The notes: generated from the letters alone by a model not told the origin. Shown: positions 50,566-60,385, numbered from the stretch's first letter. The stretch is 64,000 nt of DNA from Enterococcus hermanniensis (GCF_001885945.1 NZ_JXKQ01000005.1:177193-241192), one strand, 5' to 3'. Made by a program: numbers and translations.

Positions 50566-51267
50566 CTAGTTCAATTGTTGAAAAACAGCTGTGCCATCTG
50601 TTTGAACAAACTGATAGTCACTTGCTAAATAGATAGGCGTTTTATTGATGACTATTACTTGCGCATGGTTGTTTTTTTCATAAACCAAATCACAAAATGG
50701 ATGGACTTGAAAACTCGTTCCTACGATCACGATCAACTCTGCTTGTCGAACGGCCTGAACAGCTTGTTGGATCACACCTTCATCAAATCCTTCACCATAC
50801 AAAACAATATCCGGTCGGAGCTGTCCTCCACAAGTCACATGACGGTCACTTGTTAAATATTCATTCCAAGCAACAATTTGTCCGCAGTTCCGACAGTAAC
50901 AATTATAAAGGGAGCCATGAAAATTTACCAATCGCTGATTTCCACTAGCGGTATGGAGTCCATCGATATTTTGCGAAACCACCGATACTTGTTTCGTCTC
51001 TTCCATTTCTGCCATCACGCGATGAATCACATTAGGCTGAGCTTTTGTATGGTATAGATGTTTGACAAAAGTATAAAATTTTTCAGGTTCATTGATTAGA
51101 CATTCATTACTTAATAAATATTCTGGTGCTTCGATTCCGTGATAAACACCTTGCAATGAACGATAATCAGGCACGCCAGAAGGTGTCGACACTCCCGCTC
51201 CAGTAAGAAAAGTGATCTTTGAACTTTTTTTGATTGCTTCGACTGCTTGATCCACTGTGATCTCCAT
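50566..51267 (-). CDS. Sir2-family NAD-dependent protein deacylase
   Basis: A 233-residue sirtuin. The NAD site appears as TGAGVSTPSGVPDYRS and SQNIDGLH, and the catalytic His in FHGSLYNC. The zinc module is unusual: the first pair CRNC is present, but in the second the first Cys is replaced by His (HVTCGG), leaving a possible Cys3-His site. The N-terminus lacks any targeting signal. The start is ATG 51267 with GAGGTGG upstream; a longer frame runs through the promoter. It heads an operon with the fusion protein and niaR. Confidence 0.88.
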   Translation of the reverse strand: MEITVDQAVEAIKKSSKITFLTGAGVSTPSGVPDYRSLQGVYHGIEAPEYLLSNECLINEPEKFYTFVKHLYHTKAQPNVIHRVMAEMEETKQVSVVSQNIDGLHTASGNQRLVNFHGSLYNCYCRNCGQIVAWNEYLTSDRHVTCGGQLRPDIVLYGEGFDEGVIQQAVQAVRQAELIVIVGTSFQVHPFCDLVYEKNNHAQVIVINKTPIYLASDYQFVQTDGTAVFQQLN

Positions 51268-51286
51268 TTTTACCACCTCATAAAAC

Positions 51287-51314
51287 AGTATAATATAACT
51301 TTGAAACAAAGCAA
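51287..51314 (-). promoter_or_regulatory. Promoter of the sirtuin-niaR operon
   Basis: On the minus strand TTGCTT, 16 bases, then TATACT, about 20 bases before the sirtuin start. Confidence 0.65.
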
Positions 51315-51411
51315 AAAGACAATTTTTCTTTAATTGTTTGTCTTTTTTGACAAATAGTTTCATTAGATTAAAATATCCAACCACTATTTTTAGCTAATTC
51401 AAATGATTTTA

Positions 51412-51440
51412 TTGACTTTTTTATTTTTAGCCTTTAGACT
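51412..51440 (+). promoter_or_regulatory. Promoter of the lysine ABC transporter operon
   Basis: TTGACT, 17 bases, then TAGACT, immediately before the riboswitch. Confidence 0.75.
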
Positions 51441-51443
51441 GTG

Positions 51444-51647
51444 AAACATAATAACTGAATACGAGATGCCTCAAATCAATGAGGTAGAGGTCGCGAACCT
51501 TATTAACCCTATGGAGTGTAGAGACACGATGAAATAGGTCTAGGAAGTTTCGCCGAAATGTACAGAATTCTCTTTATTCTGTATGTTGGGACGCAAGCTA
51601 AGAACTTGCGGACTGTCTTAGCAGTGATGCTAAGTTGCGCTATGTTT
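51444..51647 (+). promoter_or_regulatory. Lysine riboswitch (L box)
   Basis: P1 is AAACATA (51444-51450) with TATGTTT (51641-51647). Inside are the class-defining blocks AGAGGTCGCGAACC, the P2 arm CCTAT...ATAGG, GGAAGTTTCGCCGAAATG, TTGGGACGCAAG, GGACTGTC and a last hairpin CTTAGC/GCTAAG. Order and spacing match the lysine riboswitch, which shuts off lysine uptake or synthesis genes when lysine binds. Confidence 0.92.
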
Positions 51648-51681
51648 TTGTGAGAGGGAACATCATCTTCTTATTATTTGC

Positions 51682-51718
51682 AAGCGGCCTTATAGACTTT
51701 ATCGGCGGCTTTTTTTGT
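51682..51718 (+). terminator. Terminator of the lysine riboswitch
   Basis: AAGCGGCC pairs with GGCGGCTT with one G-G mismatch, followed by a T run, between the aptamer and the start codon; it is the likely off-state terminator. Confidence 0.65.
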
Positions 51719-51777
51719 TGCAAATTTTTCCAAAGACAGCATTACCCAATCTCGTAATTTCAAGAAAGGGAGAAATT

Positions 51778-53376
51778 ATGAATAGAAGAAACTTTTCAGT
51801 TATCGCATTTATTGCTTTGTTTGTGTCACTTTTTGCAGCACCTTTAGTCAGTCACGCTGACGAAAAGACCCCCGAAGGAGAACTAAGAGTCGGCATGGAA
51901 GCCGGATATGCTCCTTTCAACTGGACTCAAAATAATGATCGAAACGGGGCCGTCCAAATCCAAGGAGATAAATCTTATGCCGGCGGCTATGATGTCCAAA
52001 TGACGAAGAAGATCGCCGAAAAAATGAATCGTAAATTAGTCATCGTAAAAACTGAGTGGGATGGCTTACTACCTGCATTACAATCTGGAAAAATCGACGC
52101 GATCATCGCGGGGATGTCTCCTACGGCTGAACGTAGTAAAGAAATCGATTTTTCAGATCCTTATTATGAATCTCAATTAGTGATTGTTACTCGCAAGGAT
52201 ACCAAATATGCTAAAGCGACTTCGATCAAAGATTTCTCTGGTGCGAAAGTCACTGCTCAATTAAGTACATTCCATTATGATGTGATTTCGCAAATACCTG
52301 GCGTCAATAAACAGCAAGCGATGGATAATTTCCCAGCAATGCGCGTTGCCTTAGAGTCCGGAACCATTGATGGGTATGTCAGCGAACGACCTGAAGGTGT
52401 GACAGCTGAAAGTGTCAATTCGGATTTAAAAATGGTCGAATTTGATGATGCGAATGGTTTCCAAACCAATCCTGAAGATGTTCAAGTTTCTGTTGGGATG
52501 CGTAAAGGCGACTCGGATGTAGCTCAAGTCAATCAAATTTTAGCGGGAATCTCAAAAGAAGAACGCGTAAAAATTATGGATCAAGCGATCAAAGATCAAC
52601 CTGCTTCAGATGAAACCCAAAGTTCTAGCGGCAAAAAAGAAAATGTTTTTGTTCGTATCTTAAGACAAAACGGAATGATGTTCCTACGCGGTACAGGCGT
52701 GACATTGATGCTTGCAATCATTGGTACAACTGTTGGTACACTGATTGGATTATTAGTGGGTGTGTTCCGTACACTACCTATCTCAGACAATAGTGCTAAA
52801 CGTGGCTTCCAAAAACTTTTCGGTTGGATTTTAAATGCGTATATTGAAATTTTCCGTGGTACACCGATGATTGTTCAATCAGCCGTTATTTACTACGGAA
52901 TCGCAATGGCTTTCGGAATCGATTTAAATCGGACCCTAGCTGCCCTATTTATTGTTTCAATTAATACAGGTGCTTATATGTCTGAAATCGTTCGTGGCGG
53001 AATCTTCGCTGTAGATCCAGGACAATTCGAAGCCGCACATGCTATCGGGATGACCCATGGCCAAACGATGCGTAAAGTGGTCTTACCACAAGTACTACGT
53101 AATATCTTGCCAGCAACTGGGAATGAATTGGTTATCAATATCAAAGATACTTCCGTATTGAGTATCATCTCTGTTTCTGAATTGTTTTTCCAAGGGAAAT
53201 CAGCTGCCGGAACGAACTACATGTTCTTCCAAACATACTTCATCATTTGTGTGATTTACTTCATCTTGACCTTTACAGCAACACGTATTTTACGTGTCGT
53301 TGAGAAAAAAATGGATGGCCCTTCTGCTTATGTTCGTTTAGATGACGTAGACGTTGCAATTGGTGAAGATAAATAA
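51778..53376 (+). CDS. Amino acid ABC transporter, substrate-binding/permease fusion (probably lysine)
   Basis: A 532-residue protein: signal peptide (about 1-27, cut near VSHADEK), an extracellular family-3 solute-binding domain (about 32-270, AGYAPFNWTQNN and SGKIDAIIAGMSPTAERSKE) and a C-terminal HisM/GlnP-type permease domain (about 290-520, EIFRGTPMIVQ and the coupling segment AAHAIGMTHGQTMRKVVLPQ). By homology such fusions are named glutamine transporters, but the lysine riboswitch directly upstream indicates lysine. The start is ATG 51778 with AAAGGGAG upstream; an earlier in-frame start falls in the terminator. The ATPase gene follows after 39 nt. Confidence 0.93.
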   Translation: MNRRNFSVIAFIALFVSLFAAPLVSHADEKTPEGELRVGMEAGYAPFNWTQNNDRNGAVQIQGDKSYAGGYDVQMTKKIAEKMNRKLVIVKTEWDGLLPALQSGKIDAIIAGMSPTAERSKEIDFSDPYYESQLVIVTRKDTKYAKATSIKDFSGAKVTAQLSTFHYDVISQIPGVNKQQAMDNFPAMRVALESGTIDGYVSERPEGVTAESVNSDLKMVEFDDANGFQTNPEDVQVSVGMRKGDSDVAQVNQILAGISKEERVKIMDQAIKDQPASDETQSSSGKKENVFVRILRQNGMMFLRGTGVTLMLAIIGTTVGTLIGLLVGVFRTLPISDNSAKRGFQKLFGWILNAYIEIFRGTPMIVQSAVIYYGIAMAFGIDLNRTLAALFIVSINTGAYMSEIVRGGIFAVDPGQFEAAHAIGMTHGQTMRKVVLPQVLRNILPATGNELVINIKDTSVLSIISVSELFFQGKSAAGTNYMFFQTYFIICVIYFILTFTATRILRVVEKKMDGPSAYVRLDDVDVAIGEDK

Positions 53377-53415
53377 AAATCAATCAGAAATTCTTATCAC
53401 TTAGGGAGGATCATT

Positions 53416-54159
53416 ATGAGTAGTATTATTGAAATTGAACATTTGAAAAAAAGCTTCGGCGATAATCTCGTCTTAAAAGATATCAATATGAACGTAAACA
53501 AGGGTGAAGTGGTCACAATCATCGGTGCATCTGGGTCCGGTAAATCTACCTTTTTACGTTGCATCAACTTATTAGAAACACCCACTGATGGAAAAATCAT
53601 GTACCAAGGTGAAAATGTTTTAGCTCCTGGTTACAACTTACCAAAATATCGAACTCATTTAGGGATGGTATTCCAGTCATTCAACTTATTCAACAATATG
53701 AATGTATTGCAAAACTGTATGAGCGGACAAATAACGGTTCTAGGTCGTAAAGAAGCGGAAGCACGTAAAATAGCGATTGAAAACTTAGAAAAAGTTGGGA
53801 TGGCTCGTTTCATCGATGCTAAACCTGCGCAATTATCTGGTGGACAAAAACAACGGGTTGCGATAGCTCGTGCTTTATCGATGGACCCTGAAGTGATGTT
53901 ATTCGATGAACCTACATCAGCTCTCGATCCTGAAATGGTCGGCGATGTTTTACAGATCATGAAAAAATTAGCTGAGAGCGGGTTGACTATGGTCGTTGTT
54001 ACCCATGAGATGGCTTTTGCTAAAGAAGTATCTGATCGCGTGATTTTCATGGATAAAGGTTTGATCGCTGAAGAAGGAACGCCAGAAGATATCTTTGTTC
54101 ATCCAAAAGAAGAACGAACAAAAGAATTCTTACACCGGGTCTTACACCCACAAGCTTAA
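53416..54159 (+). CDS. Amino acid ABC transporter ATP-binding protein (GlnQ family)
   Basis: A 247-residue ATPase of the polar amino acid family. Walker A is GASGSGKST, the Q-loop [10 protein letters not shown], the signature LSGGQKQR and Walker [13 protein letters not shown], with the H-loop in [16 protein letters not shown] precedes the ATG. It powers the preceding binding protein/permease fusion and shares its lysine riboswitch. Confidence 0.95.
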   Translation: MSSIIEIEHLKKSFGDNLVLKDINMNVNKGEVVTIIGASGSGKSTFLRCINLLETPTDGKIMYQGENVLAPGYNLPKYRTHLGMVFQSFNLFNNMNVLQNCMSGQITVLGRKEAEARKIAIENLEKVGMARFIDAKPAQLSGGQKQRVAIARALSMDPEVMLFDEPTSALDPEMVGDVLQIMKKLAESGLTMVVVTHEMAFAKEVSDRVIFMDKGLIAEEGTPEDIFVHPKEERTKEFLHRVLHPQA

Positions 54160-54160
54160 T

Positions 54161-54195
54161 AAAAAAGTCGTAGGATTTGAATCCTACGACTTTTT
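54161..54195. terminator. Bidirectional terminator after the ABC transporter
   Basis: AAAAAGTCGTAGGATT pairs with AATCCTACGACTTTTT around TG and ends both this operon and the convergent channel gene. Confidence 0.92.
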
Positions 54196-54777
54196 CTTTA
54201 CTATTTTTTGATAGTAATTATTTGCTTGTTTGTACGAGATCACCCAAATTCCAGATACTAAAAAGCGACCGATAATCCCGATCGGTGGAAAAATAAAAAT
54301 ACCTGCCAGCGTCAATAAATTGATGACAATCGATAATCGACTTCGTTGATCACGCTTCAAAACTTGAACAACATGGCTGTCAGGTTCGTTTGCTTGAATC
54401 AATTGTTTGGATAAGATACCATAAGAAAAACTCCACATCATATAAATGACCACATAAGAAAATTCAGGCCAAAAGGCTGCTGGATTTCGCCCCACCCAAC
54501 TCGTCACTGCCGGACACAAAGTTAGCCAAAAAAGCCAAAAGATGTTTGCCCAAATCACTCGATAATCAATTCTAGTTGCCATCTGCATCATCCGATGATG
54601 GTTGACCCAAATGACCGCTACAAAGATGAAACTAACAATATAGGCAAGTAAGGTATTTGTAATACTTATTAAAGAAGCTAACGTTGGCGCGTCAGGTATC
54701 TGGATATCTAATACTAGTACTGTCAAGACAATCGCGACAACCCCGTCTGTAAACGCTTCTAAACGTGACTTTGTCAT
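54184..54777 (-). CDS. TMEM175-family potassium channel (DUF1211)
   Basis: A 197-residue membrane protein with about six hydrophobic segments. The family motif near the start of helix 1 is RLEAFTDGVVAIVLTVLVL. Bacterial TMEM175 proteins form K+-selective channels as tetramers. ATG 54777 is preferred; a TTG three codons upstream abuts the AAGAAAG site. It is a lone gene that overlaps the bidirectional terminator with its stop. Confidence 0.85.
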   Translation of the reverse strand: MTKSRLEAFTDGVVAIVLTVLVLDIQIPDAPTLASLISITNTLLAYIVSFIFVAVIWVNHHRMMQMATRIDYRVIWANIFWLFWLTLCPAVTSWVGRNPAAFWPEFSYVVIYMMWSFSYGILSKQLIQANEPDSHVVQVLKRDQRSRLSIVINLLTLAGIFIFPPIGIIGRFLVSGIWVISYKQANNYYQKIVKKKS

Positions 54778-54949
54778 TTTTTTCAACTTCTTTCTTAGAA
54801 TATCATGAAATTTATTTTTTCTTTATGTAAATTTAGCCATATTTACCCAAATTATAACTGACAGTCCTATGTAAATAAAGTACAATATAGGAGAAAATAT
54901 ACTTAAACAAATTCAGATATTGGATGAAATTAATTAAGGAGGAATATAG

Positions 54950-56452
54950 ATGTTATACGAGGAACTTATGTTTGATCCGTCACTCCTCTTACGTTTTAAC
55001 ATTTTTAAATACTTAAACCAGTCAACAAAACAAATCTTAGCAATCAATCAATTGTCAGAAGATTTAGACTTAAATTATCAACAGAGCGTGATTGAATTAA
55101 ATGAAATCGATCAAGAGTTAGCGGAGATCCGTCCCAACCACGAAACGATCATGATGCGTGCCGGCAAAGTGAATCTAGAAAATTTGAATGTCAGTGTCGA
55201 CGAGTATCAATATCATTTATTACAACAAGCTGTTCCATTCCAATTTATCTTATATTTTTTAAATGAAGAAAACCCAACCATTGAACATTTTTGCGAGAAA
55301 TATTTTGTGAGTCGTTCGACTGTTTCACGTAAAATCGATAAGCTAAAAAAACATTTAAAACGTTTCAATATCCGCTTTACGTATACCGAAGCTGGGATGT
55401 CTGGTGACGAGCGTTTAATTCGTTTGGCACTATTTGATCTTTTATGGTTAGGTACACGTGGGATTGAATGTCCATTAGAAGTAGATCAACACCTACTGAA
55501 TCAATTGATCGATACATATAAGGATTACTTCCCGTTATCAAGAACTTATTTTGGGAGTCAAGAACTCAAACTATTTACTTGCATCTTTATCATTCGCCTC
55601 AAGAAAAAGAAATTTGCTAAATACGATCCACGCTATAACTTTTTAATGAAAGATAATCCTTATTATGATTTCACTTCATTACGTGACATCATTGATGTAC
55701 CGATGACGACACGTCAGTTAAAAGGTGAATCTAGTTTTATTTATTTCTTAGCCCATTATTCTCCATTCTACACGATTCGCGATGACCAAAGTTTGAAACA
55801 AACAATTCATGATTTTGATGCTCGACCAAATCCTGTGAATGAGTTTGTTACTGAATTCCGAAATTTTGCTAAGAAAGCCTTGTTCCCAGATCGTCCGGAA
55901 GTAATGGATGACCCATTAGTTGTAGCTAACTTATTAAATATTACATTTGGCTATTTCATTTTCCGTCAACCATTCCCTAGCATGATCGAATTAGTAATGA
56001 ACCCTCATGAAAAACAAACACGTGGTGAATATATTCTTTTCCAAAATATTCAAAATTTCATGCAAATGGCTAAAGACAATCCTTCATTTAGCTTTATGAG
56101 TTCGGTTCATCCATACCTTACGCGTGCATTTAATCGTTTATTTTTGCCTTACTTTAATCAATTCCCTTATGCAACTAATCTTAAGGTAGGAATTGCTTTA
56201 GAGCATAATGCGATCTTTGTCCATGACTTATATCGCTTCTTAGAAGATTTACGCTTTATTGATGCGGAACCTTATGATATTTCACTAAAAGAAGATTACG
56301 ATTTGATTATCAGTTCTTCCTCTCTATTGAAAAAAGAGAAACCAAATATTCCATTGTACCAATTAGATTTCCCGTATACTAAACATGAATTAATTCCATT
56401 ATATATGGAGTTAAGAAATATTTACGACAAAAAAAACCGCGTATATGAATAA
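54950..56452 (+). CDS. Mga/MafR/AtxA-type transcriptional regulator
   Basis: A 500-residue regulator. The N-terminal half has two HTH domains; the second, HTH_Mga, includes HFCEKYFVSRSTVSRKIDKL at about residues 110-130. The middle (about 170-390) resembles PTS regulation domains and the C-terminus an EIIB-like fold, as in Mga, AtxA and E. faecalis MafR (482 residues). Such proteins are global activators of surface and virulence or sugar genes. AAGGAGGA precedes the ATG. It converges on the large adhesin gene, which may be among its targets; this is inference from neighbourhood only. Confidence 0.87.
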   Translation: MLYEELMFDPSLLLRFNIFKYLNQSTKQILAINQLSEDLDLNYQQSVIELNEIDQELAEIRPNHETIMMRAGKVNLENLNVSVDEYQYHLLQQAVPFQFILYFLNEENPTIEHFCEKYFVSRSTVSRKIDKLKKHLKRFNIRFTYTEAGMSGDERLIRLALFDLLWLGTRGIECPLEVDQHLLNQLIDTYKDYFPLSRTYFGSQELKLFTCIFIIRLKKKKFAKYDPRYNFLMKDNPYYDFTSLRDIIDVPMTTRQLKGESSFIYFLAHYSPFYTIRDDQSLKQTIHDFDARPNPVNEFVTEFRNFAKKALFPDRPEVMDDPLVVANLLNITFGYFIFRQPFPSMIELVMNPHEKQTRGEYILFQNIQNFMQMAKDNPSFSFMSSVHPYLTRAFNRLFLPYFNQFPYATNLKVGIALEHNAIFVHDLYRFLEDLRFIDAEPYDISLKEDYDLIISSSSLLKKEKPNIPLYQLDFPYTKHELIPLYMELRNIYDKKNRVYE

Positions 56453-56454
56453 TA

Positions 56455-56491
56455 AAATGGCCCGAATCAGTCAATCTTTCGGGCCATTTTT
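56455..56491 (+). terminator. Intrinsic terminator of the Mga-type gene
   Basis: AAATGGCCCGA pairs with TCGGGCCATTT around twelve bases, followed by a T run. Confidence 0.88.
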
Positions 56492-56496
56492 ATCTT

Positions 56497-56537
56497 AAAA
56501 AAAAGCCAGAATCCTAAAATAGGATCCCGGCTTTTTT
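56497..56537 (-). terminator. Intrinsic terminator of the adhesin gene
   Basis: On the minus strand AAAAAGCCggGATCCTA pairs with TAGGATtctGGCTTTTT and is followed by T; it lies three bases after the adhesin stop. Confidence 0.85.
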
Positions 56538-56539
56538 AT

Positions 56540-59500
56540 TTAGTTATTATTTCTTTTGCGATACCAAATCATGGCTGCAACAAAAATGATTACTACTCCT
56601 AAAACCATCCAAATAGCTTGGTTCTTATCGTTCGTTTGCGGATACATCTGAGCACTTGTTTTTCCAGTTTCACTCTTTGTTGTCGGCAAATGATTGTTTG
56701 GTCTATTTGATGTTGGGGGTGTCGGAGTATGACGATTAATAATCGTATGACCTACCACTGTTGATTGATAGCCATTTGGAACATTTATTTCTTTGACTGT
56801 ATAATCATAACGATCACCATTACGATCATATTTTGCTAACTTTTCAAATTGATAATGCCACTTCTCTTTAGCTGAAGTCTCTGTTTGAGCAATTTGTTTA
56901 CCATTTTGTAACAAAGCAATCGTTACTTTTTCAGGACGCAATTTGTCTTTGTCCCCTTGGTCCTTCCAAACTTTTTCCCCTGCAAAAGAAGTCATAATCA
57001 ATTTATTAGTGACGTTCATTCCAGTTTCAGTTGCTTGGTAATTTTTTGGAACGTCTAATTCTTTAACTGTATAGACATATTTTTTGCCGTTTGCATCTAG
57101 TTCCGGTAGATCATTAAAGGCATATTCCCAAGTACCATTTTCATTCACTTTAACTTCCTGAGTAAATTCTTCACCGGTCATCGCTTGACCATCTTGTAAT
57201 AGTTGAACTTTGATACTTGTTGGACGACTATTAAATTTGTTTTCTTGATCATCCCAGTGTTTTTCGCCATCAACTGTAACAGCTCTTAATGTGTTGCTCA
57301 TGGTTGTTCCTACATTTTCTGATGTGTAGTTAGGCGCAATTATTTTCCCGGCATTTTTCAGTACTTCTTGAACATCATACGTATAGTCATTTCCTTGAGC
57401 ATCTTTTGCGGGTAACTTATCAAACGTGTAACTCCAATCATTTCCAGCTTCAACCTTGATTGCTTTTGTTACAGCTTTTTGATTGATATCCATAAATGCT
57501 CGTTCTTGACCAGCTTGTTTATACATTAAATTAAATTCGATTTCATCTGGACGTGAGTTATATTTATTATCAAAATCTTCCCAATGCTTCACTACTCGCA
57601 CTTGTTTAGTGATCAAAGTATTCTTAACAGTTAGTGGATCAATTTGACTAGCTTGATAATTACTGTCTTTAGAAATTTCTTTTACAGAGTAGCTATACAC
57701 ATTTCCAGCACTATCTTTTTTAGGTAAGTTTTTAAATGTATATGACCAATTGTCTGCTTTACTACCGGCATTGATTGTCTTAGTATAATCAACCCCCGGC
57801 ATTGCTTCTACTTCAGCACCAGCAACTTGACGGAACAATTGTAAGGTAGCTTCAGGTCTTTCAAAAGCTTGATTGCCTTGATCATCCCATTGCTTATTAA
57901 TTGTCACATCTGTAGTTTCTAAGATATTTTCAATTGATAAGCTAGTATCTTTCGCAGAATAATTTGGTGTTGCTTGATAATTTTTTTGAATATTTGTTTC
58001 TTTAACTTTGTAATGCATTTCATTACCGTTTTGATCATATTTAGGTAAACCACTAATTGTTAATGGACTAAATTGATGTTGTTCATTTCCTTTGATCGTA
58101 TATTCTCCGGTCGATTTATCTACAGTCCCAAATTTTTCAGCATCGTCTTCCTCTTTGGTCCATGCATAAAGTTGGAAGGTAATTTCATTAGGGCGTGTAG
58201 CAAATTTATTATCAAAGTCTTTCCATGTTTTATTGACTGTTAATGCTACTGTATTCAAGTTGTTCGTCAAATGGCTAATACCAGCGACAGCAGCGGCCGT
58301 CATTTGACGCTCTCCATCGTTAGCGCCATTTGGTGTGTAAGTATTAGTTGATAATTCTTCTTTTACACCATATTGTATTTGATTTCGCGCTTGATCGTAA
58401 ACTGGTAAATAATCAAAATCACCTTTCCAGTTGTTCGATGAATTTAATTCAATCGATTTGTCTGAACCAAATACTTCTTTAAAGGTTTTCCATCCATCTG
58501 CTTGTTTGACCATTAAAGTAGCAGTTAAATTTTTAGGGCGCGTTTTATACGTATTGTCTTGATCATTCCACGTCTTATCTACGCTAACTTTGGTCGTTGC
58601 TAATTTATTAGCTAGATCCATCCCTGTTACTGTAGAAGTATAAATTTTATTCTCTTCAATTTCTTGAACACTATATTTATACTCATGACCTTCTGAATCA
58701 ACTTTTGGTAATCCAGTAAAAGTATAATTCCACTTACCATTTTGATCAACTTTTACTTCTTTTGTATATTCTGCACCGATCATTGGGGTTTTATCTTGTA
58801 ATAGTTGAACCTTGATATTACTTGGTCGCAAATTATATTGATTGTCGTTATCATCCCATGTTTTTGCACCAGAAACAGAAGTTGTTTTTAGCTTATTCGT
58901 TATATTATTTCCGGTAGACTCTGCTTGATAATTATCGGCTACGTTGGTTTCTTCTACCGTATAGTTATACTGATGACCACCTTCAGCGATCACTGGCAAA
59001 TCAGTGAATTCATAACTCCAATTATCGTCCTTTGTAACGTTCTTCGTAGCATACACCTTACCGTCTTGCATCAACTGAACGTTCACACTATTTGGACGAC
59101 TGCCAAATTTATTATCAAAATCTTGCCAATTTTTTGTTCCTTTGATTGTTGTAACGATTCGTTTATTAGTAACAACAATTGGTGTATCAGTACTTGCAAA
59201 AGTTTGTTCTTTTTTTGATTGATCTGTATAAGCAACTTTTCCATCGGCCGCTACTTTAATTCCAGTCAATTCATAGGACCCTTCATAACCAGTCGGATTT
59301 TTAGTTTCTTTGATTTTATACGTATGGTTAGCTTGCAATTCAAAGTCAACTAAACCATGTTTATCTGTCGTTTTTGTTTCAACTATTTTTTCGGTCGTAG
59401 CAGTTGTATCGATTAGCGCAAAGTCTGCACCTTCTAACATCTTATTATCGGCAGATTCTTTTTGCAAAGCGATTTTCCCTTTATTGATCGCATTTTTTAC

Positions 59501-60385
59501 AGTTGTTGTTGCTGTTTCTCCAGCTTTTACTGCAACCGAAGTGTCCCCCGTTGAAACATGATAACCCGTTGGTGCATCAATTTCTTTTAAGACATAATCG
59601 CCAGGAATCAATGAAGGAATAGTTAGTGTTCCTTTTTCATCAGTAGTGAACGTATCAATTGATTCACCTAAAGCATTTTGCGTAACTTGTTTGCCATCTT
59701 GATAAAGTTTGAAACTTGCATTCGCTAATTTAATACTTGAATCGCTACTATCGACTTTAGTTAATGTGATTGCTCCGACTTTGGTATTTTCTAATGTTTC
59801 TTCTTTAGGAACATCTTTTGCTGTGTTTTCATCAATTGTTACTAATTTTCCTTTTTTTAGCTCTTCGCTAATGTAGTAACCATCAGCAGCTTTTGTCTCA
59901 ACGAGATAGTAGTCACCATAAGTTAAATTACTGAACAGAATTTCACCATCTGCATCCGTTGAAACATTTTCTCTAATAGCTGTATCCGTCGAAACTTCCC
60001 CTCGATACAATGAAAATTGAGCACCTTTAATTGGCGCATGGTCTCCAGCACTATTTTCTTTTTTCACTTTCAGTGAGCGAACTTCACCTTGAGCGGTACC
60101 ACCCGCAGCTGGTACTTGAACTTTGATTTCTGTATTTGTTTTACCAGTATCTTCTTTGACATTATCGCCAGTGATTGTTGCCGTATTTGATACAAGTAAT
60201 TCCGTATTTGGATTCCCTATAAATAAAAGTGACATATCATAAGTCACTGTATACTGATCTGTTATATCACCAAAACTGATATTAAATTCTTGTTCCGCAA
60301 TGCTCGTTTTAAATTGTTCAGTAACATCTTCACCCGCACTATTGGTTATCTCAATGTTTCTGGCAACATTTTTAAATATTTCCAA
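56540..60385 (-). CDS. Cna-B adhesin, C-terminal part (out of frame with the N-terminal part)
   Basis: Open frame of 1,281 codons encoding the stalk and wall anchor. In order: end of a ligand-binding-type domain (1-100); three SpaA/prealbumin-like domains (about 102-200, 201-300, 300-408); eight Cna-B repeats of about 100 residues (408-1222) with a Lys in K-x-W near each start (TKNWQDFD, NKTWKDFDNK), a Glu in YTVKE-like strands and an Asn in TNKL, the residues of internal isopeptide bonds; then a hydrophilic tail, MYPQTND at about 1247, a hydrophobic helix and RKRNNN. YPQTN replaces the usual LPXTG; an LPTTK lies about 20 residues before it. The frame begins just after a TGA (60388-60386), with only a TTG and no ribosome-binding site, so it is not an independent gene. 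Confidence 0.9.
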   Translation of the reverse strand: MEIFKNVARNIEITNSAGEDVTEQFKTSIAEQEFNISFGDITDQYTVTYDMSLLFIGNPNTELLVSNTATITGDNVKEDTGKTNTEIKVQVPAAGGTAQGEVRSLKVKKENSAGDHAPIKGAQFSLYRGEVSTDTAIRENVSTDADGEILFSNLTYGDYYLVETKAADGYYISEELKKGKLVTIDENTAKDVPKEETLENTKVGAITLTKVDSSDSSIKLANASFKLYQDGKQVTQNALGESIDTFTTDEKGTLTIPSLIPGDYVLKEIDAPTGYHVSTGDTSVAVKAGETATTTVKNAINKGKIALQKESADNKMLEGADFALIDTTATTEKIVETKTTDKHGLVDFELQANHTYKIKETKNPTGYEGSYELTGIKVAADGKVAYTDQSKKEQTFASTDTPIVVTNKRIVTTIKGTKNWQDFDNKFGSRPNSVNVQLMQDGKVYATKNVTKDDNWSYEFTDLPVIAEGGHQYNYTVEETNVADNYQAESTGNNITNKLKTTSVSGAKTWDDNDNQYNLRPSNIKVQLLQDKTPMIGAEYTKEVKVDQNGKWNYTFTGLPKVDSEGHEYKYSVQEIEENKIYTSTVTGMDLANKLATTKVSVDKTWNDQDNTYKTRPKNLTATLMVKQADGWKTFKEVFGSDKSIELNSSNNWKGDFDYLPVYDQARNQIQYGVKEELSTNTYTPNGANDGERQMTAAAVAGISHLTNNLNTVALTVNKTWKDFDNKFATRPNEITFQLYAWTKEEDDAEKFGTVDKSTGEYTIKGNEQHQFSPLTISGLPKYDQNGNEMHYKVKETNIQKNYQATPNYSAKDTSLSIENILETTDVTINKQWDDQGNQAFERPEATLQLFRQVAGAEVEAMPGVDYTKTINAGSKADNWSYTFKNLPKKDSAGNVYSYSVKEISKDSNYQASQIDPLTVKNTLITKQVRVVKHWEDFDNKYNSRPDEIEFNLMYKQAGQERAFMDINQKAVTKAIKVEAGNDWSYTFDKLPAKDAQGNDYTYDVQEVLKNAGKIIAPNYTSENVGTTMSNTLRAVTVDGEKHWDDQENKFNSRPTSIKVQLLQDGQAMTGEEFTQEVKVNENGTWEYAFNDLPELDANGKKYVYTVKELDVPKNYQATETGMNVTNKLIMTSFAGEKVWKDQGDKDKLRPEKVTIALLQNGKQIAQTETSAKEKWHYQFEKLAKYDRNGDRYDYTVKEINVPNGYQSTVVGHTIINRHTPTPPTSNRPNNHLPTTKSETGKTSAQMYPQTNDKNQAIWMVLGVVIIFVAAMIWYRKRNNN

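Noticed and set aside
53655..54050. 131-codon minus-strand frame opposite the ABC ATPase
   Set aside because: Antisense shadow of the ATPase signature region.
60300..60385. Independent start for the C-terminal adhesin part
   Set aside because: Only a TTG directly after a stop codon, without ribosome-binding site or signal peptide, in the middle of a domain; it is the continuation of the upstream part.
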